From NCBI GenBank assembly GCA_031288865.1, contig JAITQN010000110.1, positions 1 to 56,087 of the forward strand: DNA of 56,087 nt, in the 5' to 3' direction. Below are positions 1 through 10,913 of the stretch, piece by piece (within the stretch, counting starts at the first letter, position 1; each line of letters starts with the position of its first letter). The position numbers were made by a program, and so were the translations under genes. Under the pieces are notes generated by a model that was given only the letters and a program-made list of their open reading frames with translations, was not told the origin of the DNA and searched no databases. Origin of the DNA: Prevotellaceae bacterium. Lineage in GTDB: Bacteria > Bacteroidota > Bacteroidia > Bacteroidales > UBA932.

Positions 1-1027
1 ACGAAGCCACCTCCGGAAAAACGTAGCCCAAGCTTAGGGCAAGTTGCAGCGGCGTAACTAAGTTGTAATTGATCTCGTTCTCCGGTTCATAAGGATAGCT
101 GTCATTGCCATAAACCGAATTGGCGGGAAATATCATTTTTCCCTCCGAACGTTTGGTGAATGAATAGAAAGTGGGTACCTGCAGCGACAGCCCTATAGAA
201 AATTCGGGAATCGGCAGGATGAGTATGCCCACCCTTCCTCCGAAACCTAATCCCGACAAGTTGTACATGCGGTTGTAAGAATACCGGTAGTCCGTATCAA
301 TCACACTTTCTTCGTTCAATTCGGCCACAAAGGATTTTCTGCTGTCACGCACGATAAAACTTGCACCCAGGTATATTTTTTCGGAGATATTCGCCCCGAA
401 GGAAAGTGCATATTCACCCACATGGCCAGTTGTAGTATACATGGCGCGCTGACCAATGTCCCCAAGCAGCGCACTATACAGCGTACCGTCTTGGTTAAAT
501 AAATATTTTCCGTCGCCGAGTTCTTTATGGTCATCCACAAATTGTTCATCGCGTTCATTCCCCATTTTGGCTACTTGCCCTATATAAGACTCCTCGCTGG
601 GCACGTTGGGCGCGTTTATACGTTCATTGGCATTGAAAAAGTTCTGCTTATTGTATGCAAACCCAATATTATACCGGGTAGACGAGCGCCTGGGTTGAAT
701 CGCAAACACAACACCCGCATTATTGATGTTGACGCCGTTCTTAAACCTTGAATTAAGCTGGTCGTAATAATTGGTGGTCGACTCTACCCTGTAGAACTCG
801 GGCGTGAAAATTAATTCATTGGTTTTGTAGGTAACAATAGCAGCCGGGTTTACGGCAATGGCGCCCATCTCGGAACCCAATGCGCCGGAAGCCCCGCCCA
901 TGGCGGCCGACCGTGCGGTAGAGAAATAATAGGGCTGCGAGAACAGCAACGCGTCATACGCTTCTTGCTGTGCAAAAGTAGTATTCACAAGGAATAGGGT
1001 AGCAATAATTAAAGAGGTTTTTTTCAT
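1..1027 (-). CDS. Outer membrane protein transport family (OmpP1/FadL-like) protein, 3' end truncated by window edge
   Basis: Reverse-strand frame open from ATG at 1027 to window start: MKKTSLIIATLFLVNTTFAQQEAYDALLFSQPYYFSTARSAAMGGASGALGSEMGAIAVNPAAI...; same layout as the next gene (signal peptide, LLFSQ, AMGGA.GALG, AVNPA). Confidence 0.75.
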   Translation of the reverse strand, partial: MKKTSLIIATLFLVNTTFAQQEAYDALLFSQPYYFSTARSAAMGGASGALGSEMGAIAVNPAAIVTYKTNELIFTPEFYRVESTTNYYDQLNSRFKNGVNINNAGVVFAIQPRRSSTRYNIGFAYNKQNFFNANERINAPNVPSEESYIGQVAKMGNERDEQFVDDHKELGDGKYLFNQDGTLYSALLGDIGQRAMYTTTGHVGEYALSFGANISEKIYLGASFIVRDSRKSFVAELNEESVIDTDYRYSYNRMYNLSGLGFGGRVGILILPIPEFSIGLSLQVPTFYSFTKRSEGKMIFPANSVYGNDSYPYEPENEINYNLVTPLQLALSLGYVFPEVAS

Positions 1028-1035
1028 AATATAAA

Positions 1036-2583
1036 TTAAAATCGAAAGCCTAAAGTTATAAGAAATTTCCCGGCAAAGTTAGTATTTTTTAAATTATTAT
1101 TATCCGCATAGAGCGATAAAGTTTCTTTTTTATATGGTGATAAAGTTTCTTTATTTCCGGGAGAGGCTGAATATACGGCATCTATAAAATACCCGCCGCT
1201 TTGGTAACCCGCACCTGCCGAAATGATATGACGGGCATAGCTATCATCGTTTTTCACCGGACTGCCGTAGTAGGCATAGCCTCCCCGGAGAGCATACTGC
1301 TTGATGCGGTACTCCACACCCGCCCGGATATGGGTGGCTACCTTGAATTCTTCACGGACTTCATCATCCACATCCGTCCACCTTACGTAATAGTTGTCTT
1401 CGAGTCCATACATTTTGAGGGTGGAATAATCCGTGCCCTCGTAGTCTATGCTTATTAAGCCATAATTATCAAAAATATAGGCAAATCCCGTACCCCATTT
1501 CACCGGGGTGACCACCTTATAGTCGGATGTAGAGGATACATCACTGCTGAAGCGATCGCCGTCTGAAAAGTGCGAATTTATTTGTTCCGAAAATTTATCG
1601 GTAAGGTACATCCATGTGGGAGAATGGAAATAGGCGCCCCAGCGCAAACCGGCTGCCGGCTTCCAAATAAAGCCCAACTTAACGTTATACCCCGTACCCG
1701 ACGTGTTTAAGCGTTCCGAATAGGTGAAATCGCTAAATTTCGTAGGATTTTCCGCAGTATCGAAATCAGACGGATTAACTGCTGTTTCGGAATATTTTTT
1801 GTAATATTCGTTCCGAATGGCCTGCATTCCGGCCGTGAAGCCAAAATAAAACCTGTTGGAAATATTACCGCCCAGGCTGAATACATATTCACCGGTGTGC
1901 CCGGCTTGTTCGGCATAATAGGCGTGTTTCAGCAAACCACTCTGGCTAAGGTCTGAGGCATTTTCAGTAGCGGTAATGTATTTTTGATTAATAGTGTCAA
2001 TTAGTCCGGTTTGCCACGCTAAAATATGCGACCAATACGCTGAACTCAAATTATCAAAAATATTATCTGTATCAAGTTCATGGCTAAGAGTAGGAGGATG
2101 AGCCTCTGTTAGCTCATTGGCCAAGACTGTAAGTATAGATGAATTTCCCGAAGTCCCACTGGCTGTAATGCGGCGGTTGGTCACATTATGCAGCTTGTTA
2201 TAGCCCACACCCCAATTCAGGCTTACCAGACCGTCACTTCCGTGTGCATCGCCAAACACTATGCCTAAATTATTAACGCCCACATTCACATAAGAGTCGG
2301 TTATCGGGTTTCCGGCGAGGTATTTGGCCTCGGTGTTGCCGTGATTGAACGCCAGGGAAAAGGTGAGTTCCGTATTGCGGTACACGCCAATGCCGGCCGG
2401 ATTGACGCTCAATGTCGTAAAGTCGCCGCCTAATGCGGCAAATGCGCCGCCCATAGCTGTGAAGCGGGCGGTGCCCTCATATTGCGTTTGGGAAAGAAGC
2501 AACCCGTCCCATGCGCCCTGGGCATTTGCGGCACTTACGGCCGCCATAGTCAATATAAAAGATAAAAGTATTCTATTCATCAT
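1036..2583 (-). CDS. Outer membrane protein transport family (OmpP1/FadL-like) beta-barrel protein
   Basis: 515 aa ORF with signal peptide, 'TARFTAMGGAFAALGGDFTTLSVNPAGIGVYR' motif and aromatic C-terminus; paralog of the upstream truncated gene. Confidence 0.75.
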   Translation of the reverse strand: MMNRILLSFILTMAAVSAANAQGAWDGLLLSQTQYEGTARFTAMGGAFAALGGDFTTLSVNPAGIGVYRNTELTFSLAFNHGNTEAKYLAGNPITDSYVNVGVNNLGIVFGDAHGSDGLVSLNWGVGYNKLHNVTNRRITASGTSGNSSILTVLANELTEAHPPTLSHELDTDNIFDNLSSAYWSHILAWQTGLIDTINQKYITATENASDLSQSGLLKHAYYAEQAGHTGEYVFSLGGNISNRFYFGFTAGMQAIRNEYYKKYSETAVNPSDFDTAENPTKFSDFTYSERLNTSGTGYNVKLGFIWKPAAGLRWGAYFHSPTWMYLTDKFSEQINSHFSDGDRFSSDVSSTSDYKVVTPVKWGTGFAYIFDNYGLISIDYEGTDYSTLKMYGLEDNYYVRWTDVDDEVREEFKVATHIRAGVEYRIKQYALRGGYAYYGSPVKNDDSYARHIISAGAGYQSGGYFIDAVYSASPGNKETLSPYKKETLSLYADNNNLKNTNFAGKFLITLGFRF

Positions 2584-3758
2584 TATCTCCTCCTTGATGA
2601 CCCGCCACTACTGCTGCCGGTACTTCTGTTGCTGCTACTGCTGCTGTTGCTGCTGCTCCTGACCTGACTCGAAGAAGACGAACTTCTGGAACTGCTGTTG
2701 TAGCTTGGCGATTGGCTGCTGCGACTACTGCTATTACTATTACTATTACTGTATGAGGTATTGCTGCGGCGAGAATTGGTAGTGGTGCTATTATTATAGG
2801 TAGAGGTTGATGTCCCCCTTGAGGTATTGCTATTGCTGCGGGTATAGTTGGCGCTTTGTGCGCTTGAGCCTGTGCTCCGTGACGTTACTGCAGTCCTGCG
2901 GCTGGTGCCCGTGCTTTGCTGCGTCGAAACGCTTGTGCCGGTGCTGCCGGCTGTAGAAACGCTCCGGCGGCTGGATACCGCACTGTTGCTGCTTTGCCGG
3001 GTTCCGCCCACTTGCTGGATTTGCGGTTGGGTGCGGGAAGCAGCGCGCCGTGACACGCCTGTTGAGCCGGTGTTGGCGCCGGCGTCCGGCGAAACGCGCC
3101 TTACCGTTCCTGTGCCGGTTAAGCGGCGCCCGTAATTCACGTTATTATTGTGGTAATAATAGTTGTGGTGATGCGGGTAGTGATGAGAATAGTAATGCGG
3201 GTAATGATACCCGTAGTATCCGCCATAATACCACGAATGGTAATAGCCCGGATAGTGATAGTACCACGGATCCCAGTAATCGTACCACGCCCATGAAGTC
3301 CTCCCGTACCACGGAGCGTAATATGACCCGTAACGCCACCACGGACGGTACCACGAGTAAGGATCGCCGTAGCCCGCGTCGATATTGATGTTCACGGTGG
3401 GCGGCACGTATTCCTCGTCATCGTCGAACATGCGCAGCCGGCGGGCATACGAGTCGCTTTCATCCATGATGAGGCAGGTCTTATCGGGTTCTGCATCAAT
3501 GTCTACCGTGCGGTTTTCATCGGTCACATAAAGCGTGTCTATCTGTTTTTTGCTGGCCGTTGAAGCTGCCCGGGCAGCCACTGCAGTCTGTGTTTTTTCG
3601 TTTAATTGTTTGGCTTTGGTCATCGCGGGCGTAGGCGCCGGAATATAGGGCTTGTCGGGGTTAAAGTAAATGCCGTCTTCCGATGAGGTATACTGGCCGG
3701 AAGCACACGCACTCAACACGAACGTGGCGGAAATCAGAATATAGTTTAAAGTTTTCAT
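2583..3758 (-). CDS. Low-complexity lipoprotein: Tyr/His/Trp-rich middle, Ser/Thr/Arg-rich C-terminus
   Basis: ORF 2583..3839; likely start at ATG 3758 (MKTLNYILISATFVLSACASG, lipobox LSAC) preceded by AAGGAGGAATGC on the minus strand. Confidence 0.7.
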   Translation of the reverse strand: MKTLNYILISATFVLSACASGQYTSSEDGIYFNPDKPYIPAPTPAMTKAKQLNEKTQTAVAARAASTASKKQIDTLYVTDENRTVDIDAEPDKTCLIMDESDSYARRLRMFDDDEEYVPPTVNINIDAGYGDPYSWYRPWWRYGSYYAPWYGRTSWAWYDYWDPWYYHYPGYYHSWYYGGYYGYHYPHYYSHHYPHHHNYYYHNNNVNYGRRLTGTGTVRRVSPDAGANTGSTGVSRRAASRTQPQIQQVGGTRQSSNSAVSSRRSVSTAGSTGTSVSTQQSTGTSRRTAVTSRSTGSSAQSANYTRSNSNTSRGTSTSTYNNSTTTNSRRSNTSYSNSNSNSSSRSSQSPSYNSSSRSSSSSSQVRSSSNSSSSSNRSTGSSSGGSSRRR

Positions 3759-3791
3759 GCATTCCTCCTTTTTTATTCGGTTAATATTTAT

Positions 3792-3799
3792 TACTTTTG
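3792..3799 (+). promoter_or_regulatory. Bacteroidota -7 box (TACTTTTG) upstream of proS
   Basis: Matches TAnnTTTG, ~90 bp upstream of the proS ATG; no clear -33 TTG. Confidence 0.4.
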
Positions 3800-3805
3800 C
3801 ACCGT

Positions 3806-3836
3806 CAAAGATACGGACTTTATATAAACTATTCAA
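3806..3836 (-). promoter_or_regulatory. Bacteroidota promoter (TTG-N20-TATCTTTG) for the lipoprotein gene
   Basis: Minus strand TATCTTTG at 3813-3806 and TTG at 3836-3834. Confidence 0.5.
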
Positions 3837-3888
3837 CAAAAAGATTTATAAAAAACGTTAAAATACATATTGCAAAGGTACTAAAAAT

Positions 3889-5361
3889 ATGGCAAAAGAA
3901 ATAACAAATCGGGAAGAAAACTACTCCTTATGGTATAATAATTTGGTGGTGAAGGCTGATTTGGCTGAAAACTCGGCGGTTAGGGGCTGTATGGTGATCA
4001 AGCCTTATGGATATGCGATTTGGGAGAAAATGCAAAGAACGTTGGATGAAATGTTTAAGGAAACAGGACACGTCAATGCCTACTTTCCGCTGTTTATTCC
4101 GAAGTCGTTTTTGAGCAAGGAAGCCGAACATGTAGAGGGCTTTGCAAAAGAATGTGCGGTGGTGACGCATCACCGCTTGATGAACGACCCCGACGGAAAG
4201 GGCGTGGTGGTCGACCCGTCGGCGAAATTAGAGGAGGAGCTGATTATCCGCCCCACGTCGGAAACGATTATCTGGAACACGTATAAAAACTGGATTAAGT
4301 CGTATCGCGATTTGCCGGTGCTGTGCAACCAGTGGGCCAACGTGGTGCGGTGGGAAATGCGCACCCGGCTGTTCCTGCGCACGGCGGAGTTTCTGTGGCA
4401 GGAAGGGCACACGGCGCATGCCACGCAACAGGAGGCGGTGGAAGAAACCGAACGCATGGTGCAGGTCTACGCGTCGTTTGCGCGCGACTGGATGGCCATG
4501 CCGGTGCTTGTGGGCAGCAAAACGCCGAGCGAACGCTTTGCCGGTGCGCTGGATACGCTATGTATCGAGGCGCTGATGCAGGATGGAAAGGCGCTGCAGG
4601 CGGGCACGTCGCACTTCCTGGGACAGAATTTCGCGAAAGCGTTCGACGTGCAGTTTGCCGGCAAGGAGGGTAAGCTGGACTACGTGTGGGCTACGTCGTG
4701 GGGCGTGTCTACGCGCCTGATCGGGGCGCTGATTATGGCGCACAGCGACAACAGCGGCCTTGTGCTGCCTCCGAAACTGGCGCCGCTGCAAGTGGTGCTG
4801 GTACCTATTTATAAAGGTGACGAAGAATTGTCGCAGCTCGCGGAGTATTTGCAACCGGTGAAGAAGGCGCTGGAGGCGAAAGGCATTACGGTGAAATTGG
4901 ACGACCGAGACAATGTGCGGTCGGGCTTCAAGTTCGCCGAGTGGGAGATGAAAGGCGTGCCGGTGCGCATCGCAGCAGGCCCGCGCGACCTGCAGCAGGG
5001 AACGCTGGAAGTTGCCCGCCGCGATACGCTCGAAAAACAAAACGTGTCCAAAGACGGGATAGGCGCTTACATCGAACAGCTGCTCGTTGCCATACAGGAT
5101 AATATCTACAAAAAGGCCTACGATTTCAGGGAAGCGCATACGTTCACGGTCGACCGCTACGAGGAGTTTAAAACGCGCATCGAAGACGGCGGGTTTTTCC
5201 TCTGCCACTGGGACGGCACGCCCGAAACCGAAGCGAAAATCAAGGAAGAGACAAAAGCCACCATCCGTTGCATCCCCGCCGGCGTGCCGCCGGAGCCGGG
5301 AACCTGCATGGTTACCGGGAAACCCTCGGCGCAACGTGTGGTGTTTGCCCGTGCATACTAA
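3889..5361 (+). CDS. proS: Prolyl-tRNA synthetase (archaeal/eukaryotic-type)
   Basis: 490 aa; '[57 protein letters not shown]' class II motifs and C-terminal ProRS domain ending in Tyr. Confidence 0.95.
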   Translation: MAKEITNREENYSLWYNNLVVKADLAENSAVRGCMVIKPYGYAIWEKMQRTLDEMFKETGHVNAYFPLFIPKSFLSKEAEHVEGFAKECAVVTHHRLMNDPDGKGVVVDPSAKLEEELIIRPTSETIIWNTYKNWIKSYRDLPVLCNQWANVVRWEMRTRLFLRTAEFLWQEGHTAHATQQEAVEETERMVQVYASFARDWMAMPVLVGSKTPSERFAGALDTLCIEALMQDGKALQAGTSHFLGQNFAKAFDVQFAGKEGKLDYVWATSWGVSTRLIGALIMAHSDNSGLVLPPKLAPLQVVLVPIYKGDEELSQLAEYLQPVKKALEAKGITVKLDDRDNVRSGFKFAEWEMKGVPVRIAAGPRDLQQGTLEVARRDTLEKQNVSKDGIGAYIEQLLVAIQDNIYKKAYDFREAHTFTVDRYEEFKTRIEDGGFFLCHWDGTPETEAKIKEETKATIRCIPAGVPPEPGTCMVTGKPSAQRVVFARAY

Positions 5362-5379
5362 ATTTTAAATTTAAATATT

Positions 5380-6087
5380 ATGCCAACAACAGAAGTGCCT
5401 CCCCGAGAGGCGATCCTCAACCACCTCACCGGAAAGTCGGTCGTGAAAGAGCAGGTTTACGATGCTACACTCGACGTCTTCAACCAAATCAAGGAAATAT
5501 CACACGAATTGTGTAACGACATCAACGAGATGTTGCCCGAAAACCTCAGCCGCCGCGTGCGTCTGGAATACCGCGACCGCGGGAAGTTCGAGGCCGAAAT
5601 CAAAGTGGCCGGCGACGTCCTTATCTTCAGCATGCACTCCGACGTGTTCCACTTCGACCGCGGCCACGCCGTCTGGAAAGCCGGCTATACGGGCAGGGAT
5701 CCGTATAACGCGTATTGCGGTGTCATCAGTGTGTACAACTTCCTGTCCGATTCCTTTAAATATAACCGCAACGACGACCTGGGTTACCTCATAGGCCGTA
5801 TTTTTATAAACAAAGACAAGCACTTTTTCGTGGAAGGGAAGCGTCAGGAGGCCTTTGGCCACCGCCGTTTCGGCGAAAAGCCCATCACCCCGGCCGACCT
5901 CGTGTCGATTATGGAAACGGCCATTCTGTATGCCATAGAATTCGACCTGCTCAGCCCTCCCTACGAGCTGGTGAAGCTGGCGACCGTAGAGCAGATGAAT
6001 GCGAAAATCGAAAGCGCCAGGATGCAAACCGGCAAGCGGATAGGCTTTCAGTTTAGCACCGACGACGTGCTGGGCGCTTCAGCATAA
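5380..6087 (+). CDS. Conserved hypothetical protein
   Basis: 235 aa complete ORF directly downstream of proS, codon usage consistent with neighbours; family not recognised. Confidence 0.7.
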   Translation: MPTTEVPPREAILNHLTGKSVVKEQVYDATLDVFNQIKEISHELCNDINEMLPENLSRRVRLEYRDRGKFEAEIKVAGDVLIFSMHSDVFHFDRGHAVWKAGYTGRDPYNAYCGVISVYNFLSDSFKYNRNDDLGYLIGRIFINKDKHFFVEGKRQEAFGHRRFGEKPITPADLVSIMETAILYAIEFDLLSPPYELVKLATVEQMNAKIESARMQTGKRIGFQFSTDDVLGASA

Positions 6088-6102
6088 ATGTATATTTGAA
6101 TT

Positions 6103-6516
6103 ATGGCGCGTATCGTGGCGATTGACTATGGCTTGAAGCGTACGGGGCTGGCGGTGACCGACCCCCTGCAATTAATTGCTACGCCTTTGGCCACGGTCGA
6201 CACAACGGCGCTGATGGATTATTTGAAAGAATATGCCGGCAAAGAGGCGGTGGAGTGTTTTGTGGTGGGGTATCCGAAAAACCTGGACAACACGCCGGCA
6301 GCGGCCGCCCGCCATGTCGACCCGTTTTTGCAGCACTTGCGCAGGCAGTTTCCCGGCGTCGGCGTGGTGCTGGAGGACGAGCGCTTCACGTCGAAAATCG
6401 CGTTCAGGGCGATGATCGACGGAGGCGTGAAGAAGATGGACAGGCGCAACAAGGGCATGGTCGACAGGGTGAGCGCCGTCATTATTTTGCAATCGTATTT
6501 AGAAAGAAAACAATAA
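6103..6516 (+). CDS. ruvX: Holliday junction resolvase RuvX/YqgF family
   Basis: 137 aa; 'MARIVAIDYGLKRTGLAVTDP', 'VVGYPKNLDNT', 'EDERFTSKIA' RNase H-like motifs. Confidence 0.92.
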   Translation: MARIVAIDYGLKRTGLAVTDPLQLIATPLATVDTTALMDYLKEYAGKEAVECFVVGYPKNLDNTPAAAARHVDPFLQHLRRQFPGVGVVLEDERFTSKIAFRAMIDGGVKKMDRRNKGMVDRVSAVIILQSYLERKQ

Positions 6517-6517
6517 A

Positions 6518-7069
6518 ATGATTTTATCAATTTATGTGTACGGCTCTGCCGTGTTGAAGAAGAAGGCGCTGCCGGTAACGGAAGACTACGAGGGCTTGCA
6601 GCAACTCATTGCCGACATGAAAGAAACCCTCGCCAATGCCGAGGGCGTAGGCCTCGCGGCGCCGCAGGTGGGACATTCCATCCGTTTGTTTATTGTCGAC
6701 GGTGCGCCGTTCAAGAAGAACGAGGCGGCGCTGGCCACTTTTCAGCGGGTGATGATTAACCCCGAAATCACGGAATACAGCGCCGGCACGAGCTCCTTTA
6801 ACGAGGGCTGCCTCAGTATTCCCGACATTCATGAAGACGTGGTGCGCCCCAACGAGGTGCGCATTCGCTATCTCGACGAACGCTTTGAGGCGCAGGAAGA
6901 ACACCTGAAAGGCATTGCGGCGCGTATTGTGCAGCATGAGTTCGACCATTTGGAAGGAAACGTGTTTACCGAAAAATTATCGCCCATTCGTCGAAAATTA
7001 GTAAGCGGGAAGCTCAAAAACATTGCGCGTGGAAAGGCCTCTGCATCATACAAGACACGCATCGCCTGA
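6518..7069 (+). CDS. def: Peptide deformylase
   Basis: 183 aa; motifs 'GVGLAAPQVG', 'EGCLSIP', 'QHEFDHLEG'. Confidence 0.96.
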   Translation: MILSIYVYGSAVLKKKALPVTEDYEGLQQLIADMKETLANAEGVGLAAPQVGHSIRLFIVDGAPFKKNEAALATFQRVMINPEITEYSAGTSSFNEGCLSIPDIHEDVVRPNEVRIRYLDERFEAQEEHLKGIAARIVQHEFDHLEGNVFTEKLSPIRRKLVSGKLKNIARGKASASYKTRIA

Positions 7070-7154
7070 ATAAAATTTAGCATTAGTTAACATTTCTGCG
7101 GGTTCTACTTTTTCGAATTGTGTGTACCTTCGTGCAACAAAAAAATGGTATTAT

Positions 7155-7164
7155 TGTTCTTTAA
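7155..7164 (+). promoter_or_regulatory. boxA-like motif TGTTCTTTAA
   Basis: Sequence match to rRNA-leader boxA consensus (TGCTCTTTAA-type); no rRNA in the window. Confidence 0.3.
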
Positions 7165-7296
7165 TTCTCTTCACTGGCGTTGCTTTTGACTCTGTGTAAA
7201 GGAACTTACGAACTTTTAAAGATACTATCTGAGGAACAAAGATAACGCCCTCTTTTTTATCTATTTTTATCCCAACACCGCCTCCCCGAGGCGTAT

Positions 7297-7334
7297 GGCC
7301 GCCCGGCGTTTTGCAAACCACCGGGCGGCCCCTT
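7297..7334. terminator. Terminator-like hairpin, perfect 10 bp GC stem
   Basis: GGCCGCCCGG (7297-7306) / CCGGGCGGCC (7321-7330) followed by CCTTTTC. Confidence 0.5.
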
Positions 7335-7447
7335 TTCAACCTGTTGGAAGCGTTCATAAAGTCGTTTATGAAGTATGAGGATCGTGAATACAATCATAAA
7401 ATAACTGTCTGTTCATGGATAATTAAAATATTTTCGTGAATATTTTG

Positions 7448-7455
7448 TAACTTTG
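7448..7455 (+). promoter_or_regulatory. Bacteroidota -7 box TAACTTTG upstream of the Fic gene
   Basis: TAnnTTTG match 26 bp upstream of the ATG at 7481. Confidence 0.5.
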
Positions 7456-7480
7456 CATCCGGATAATAAACGTATTTTTT

Positions 7481-8359
7481 ATGATTACGCAAACCAAAAA
7501 AGAGAATTTGTTCAAATTGAAGTTGGAGTATGAGCGACTCCGCGCTACACGCAACGATTTGCTGAAAATGATTGCCGAATCGGAACTGCCCGAAATGGTG
7601 TATAACTCAAATGCCATCGAAAATTCGACACTTACACTTAAAGAAACGGAAAAAATTTTGTTGGCACAGGCGTTGATGCGCGAAGTTTCGTTGCGAGAGA
7701 CATACGAGGCAACCAACTTGGCGCGTGTTATAAAATATCTTTGGACACGTCCAAACTATGAACTTTCAGTCGAAAATTTTGAGCTCTTGCACCAAATGTT
7801 GCTCGGCGGTATAAATGACGATTATGCAGGGCGAATTCGTTGCACAGGCGAATATGTACGTGTAGGCTGGCACATTGCGCCTGCTCCCGAATTGGTAAAA
7901 TCAATGCTTGAGAATATTATAAATCAATATAATAGCGATGATGATAAGTATTTTTTGGAGAAAATCACCAGATTTCATTTGCAATTTGAAACCATACACC
8001 CTTTTTGCGATGGCAACGGACGAATGGGACGTCTGATTATAAACCTGCAACTGGCAACTTTGGGCTACCCACCGGTAATTATTCAGAACAAGGGGAAGAG
8101 AGAGGAATATTACCCGATTTTTGACGAATGGCGTGACAAACACAAGTCGGATAAATTTTCCGATTATCTGTACCTTGCTCTGTCCGAATCGCTCAACAAG
8201 CGGCTTGCCTATTTGCGGGGCAGTGAAATTGTAAAACTTTCCGACCACATTAAAGAAAACGCTTTAAACGCCTCTGCAACAACCAATGCCGCCAAACGAC
8301 AAACCATTCCTGCTTTTCGTCAGGAAGGCATTTGGCGAATTGGGAAGTCAATCTCTTGA
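7481..8359 (+). CDS. Fic/DOC family protein (putative AMP transferase), N-terminal inhibitory helix type
   Basis: 292 aa; Fic core 'HPFCDGNGRMGR' and inhibitory (S/T)xxxE(G/N) motif 'SNAIEN' near the N-terminus; appears more AT-rich than flanking genes. Confidence 0.92.
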   Translation: MITQTKKENLFKLKLEYERLRATRNDLLKMIAESELPEMVYNSNAIENSTLTLKETEKILLAQALMREVSLRETYEATNLARVIKYLWTRPNYELSVENFELLHQMLLGGINDDYAGRIRCTGEYVRVGWHIAPAPELVKSMLENIINQYNSDDDKYFLEKITRFHLQFETIHPFCDGNGRMGRLIINLQLATLGYPPVIIQNKGKREEYYPIFDEWRDKHKSDKFSDYLYLALSESLNKRLAYLRGSEIVKLSDHIKENALNASATTNAAKRQTIPAFRQEGIWRIGKSIS

Positions 8360-8837
8360 ATTTGATAATACCTCAATTTTATGAACAATAAAATAAGGTA
8401 CTACATTAAGCGCATTAACCAGCGATTGATGTGCATAGGTGACGCCTCCTGCCCACATACCTGCCGACCCGCCCGGCCCGACAAACCAACTGAAGCCGTA
8501 ATTCTACAGCAATTTCTTTTACTTCTTCCGGCCTTCACGAGCCCGAACGTTCCAGCTGCGCCCGGTGTCGATGCCCCTACCAGTCCCATTTAACAGCACT
8601 TTCATATACATACGCCAGGTGTGGGTAAATAATTGTTGGCAGAACTCGAATGCTATTATTGTACAGATTGGCACGGGCGGTTCTATTGGCAGTGATAGCG
8701 GCGGTGGTTGTGATATGCCGGGTACAACGGTGGATTTCACTGCATTTGTTTTCACAACTTTTATCAACCTTTATCCACCTTTATCGTGTTGGCGTGGCCA
8801 CACGACAACACGTTTATCCATTTTTACCGTATTCCTG

Positions 8838-8864
8838 TAGAAGACGCGGCATGCCACGTCTTTT

Positions 8865-8867
<3 letters not shown>
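8838..8867 (-). terminator. Hairpin overlapping the gyrB stop codon
   Basis: Minus strand AGACGTGGCATGCCGCGTCT imperfect palindrome within TAGAAAAGACGTGGCATGCCGCGTCTTCTA. Confidence 0.4.

Positions 8868-10913
<2,046 letters not shown>

Noticed and set aside
4558-5334. 258 aa minus-strand ORF antisense to proS
   Set aside because: Overlaps proS; compositional artefact.
8381-8840. Short ORFs 8381..8593, 8401..8589, 8519..8767, 8565..8840 as genes
   Set aside because: Mutually overlapping, no homology recognised, no start context; treated as possible remnants only.
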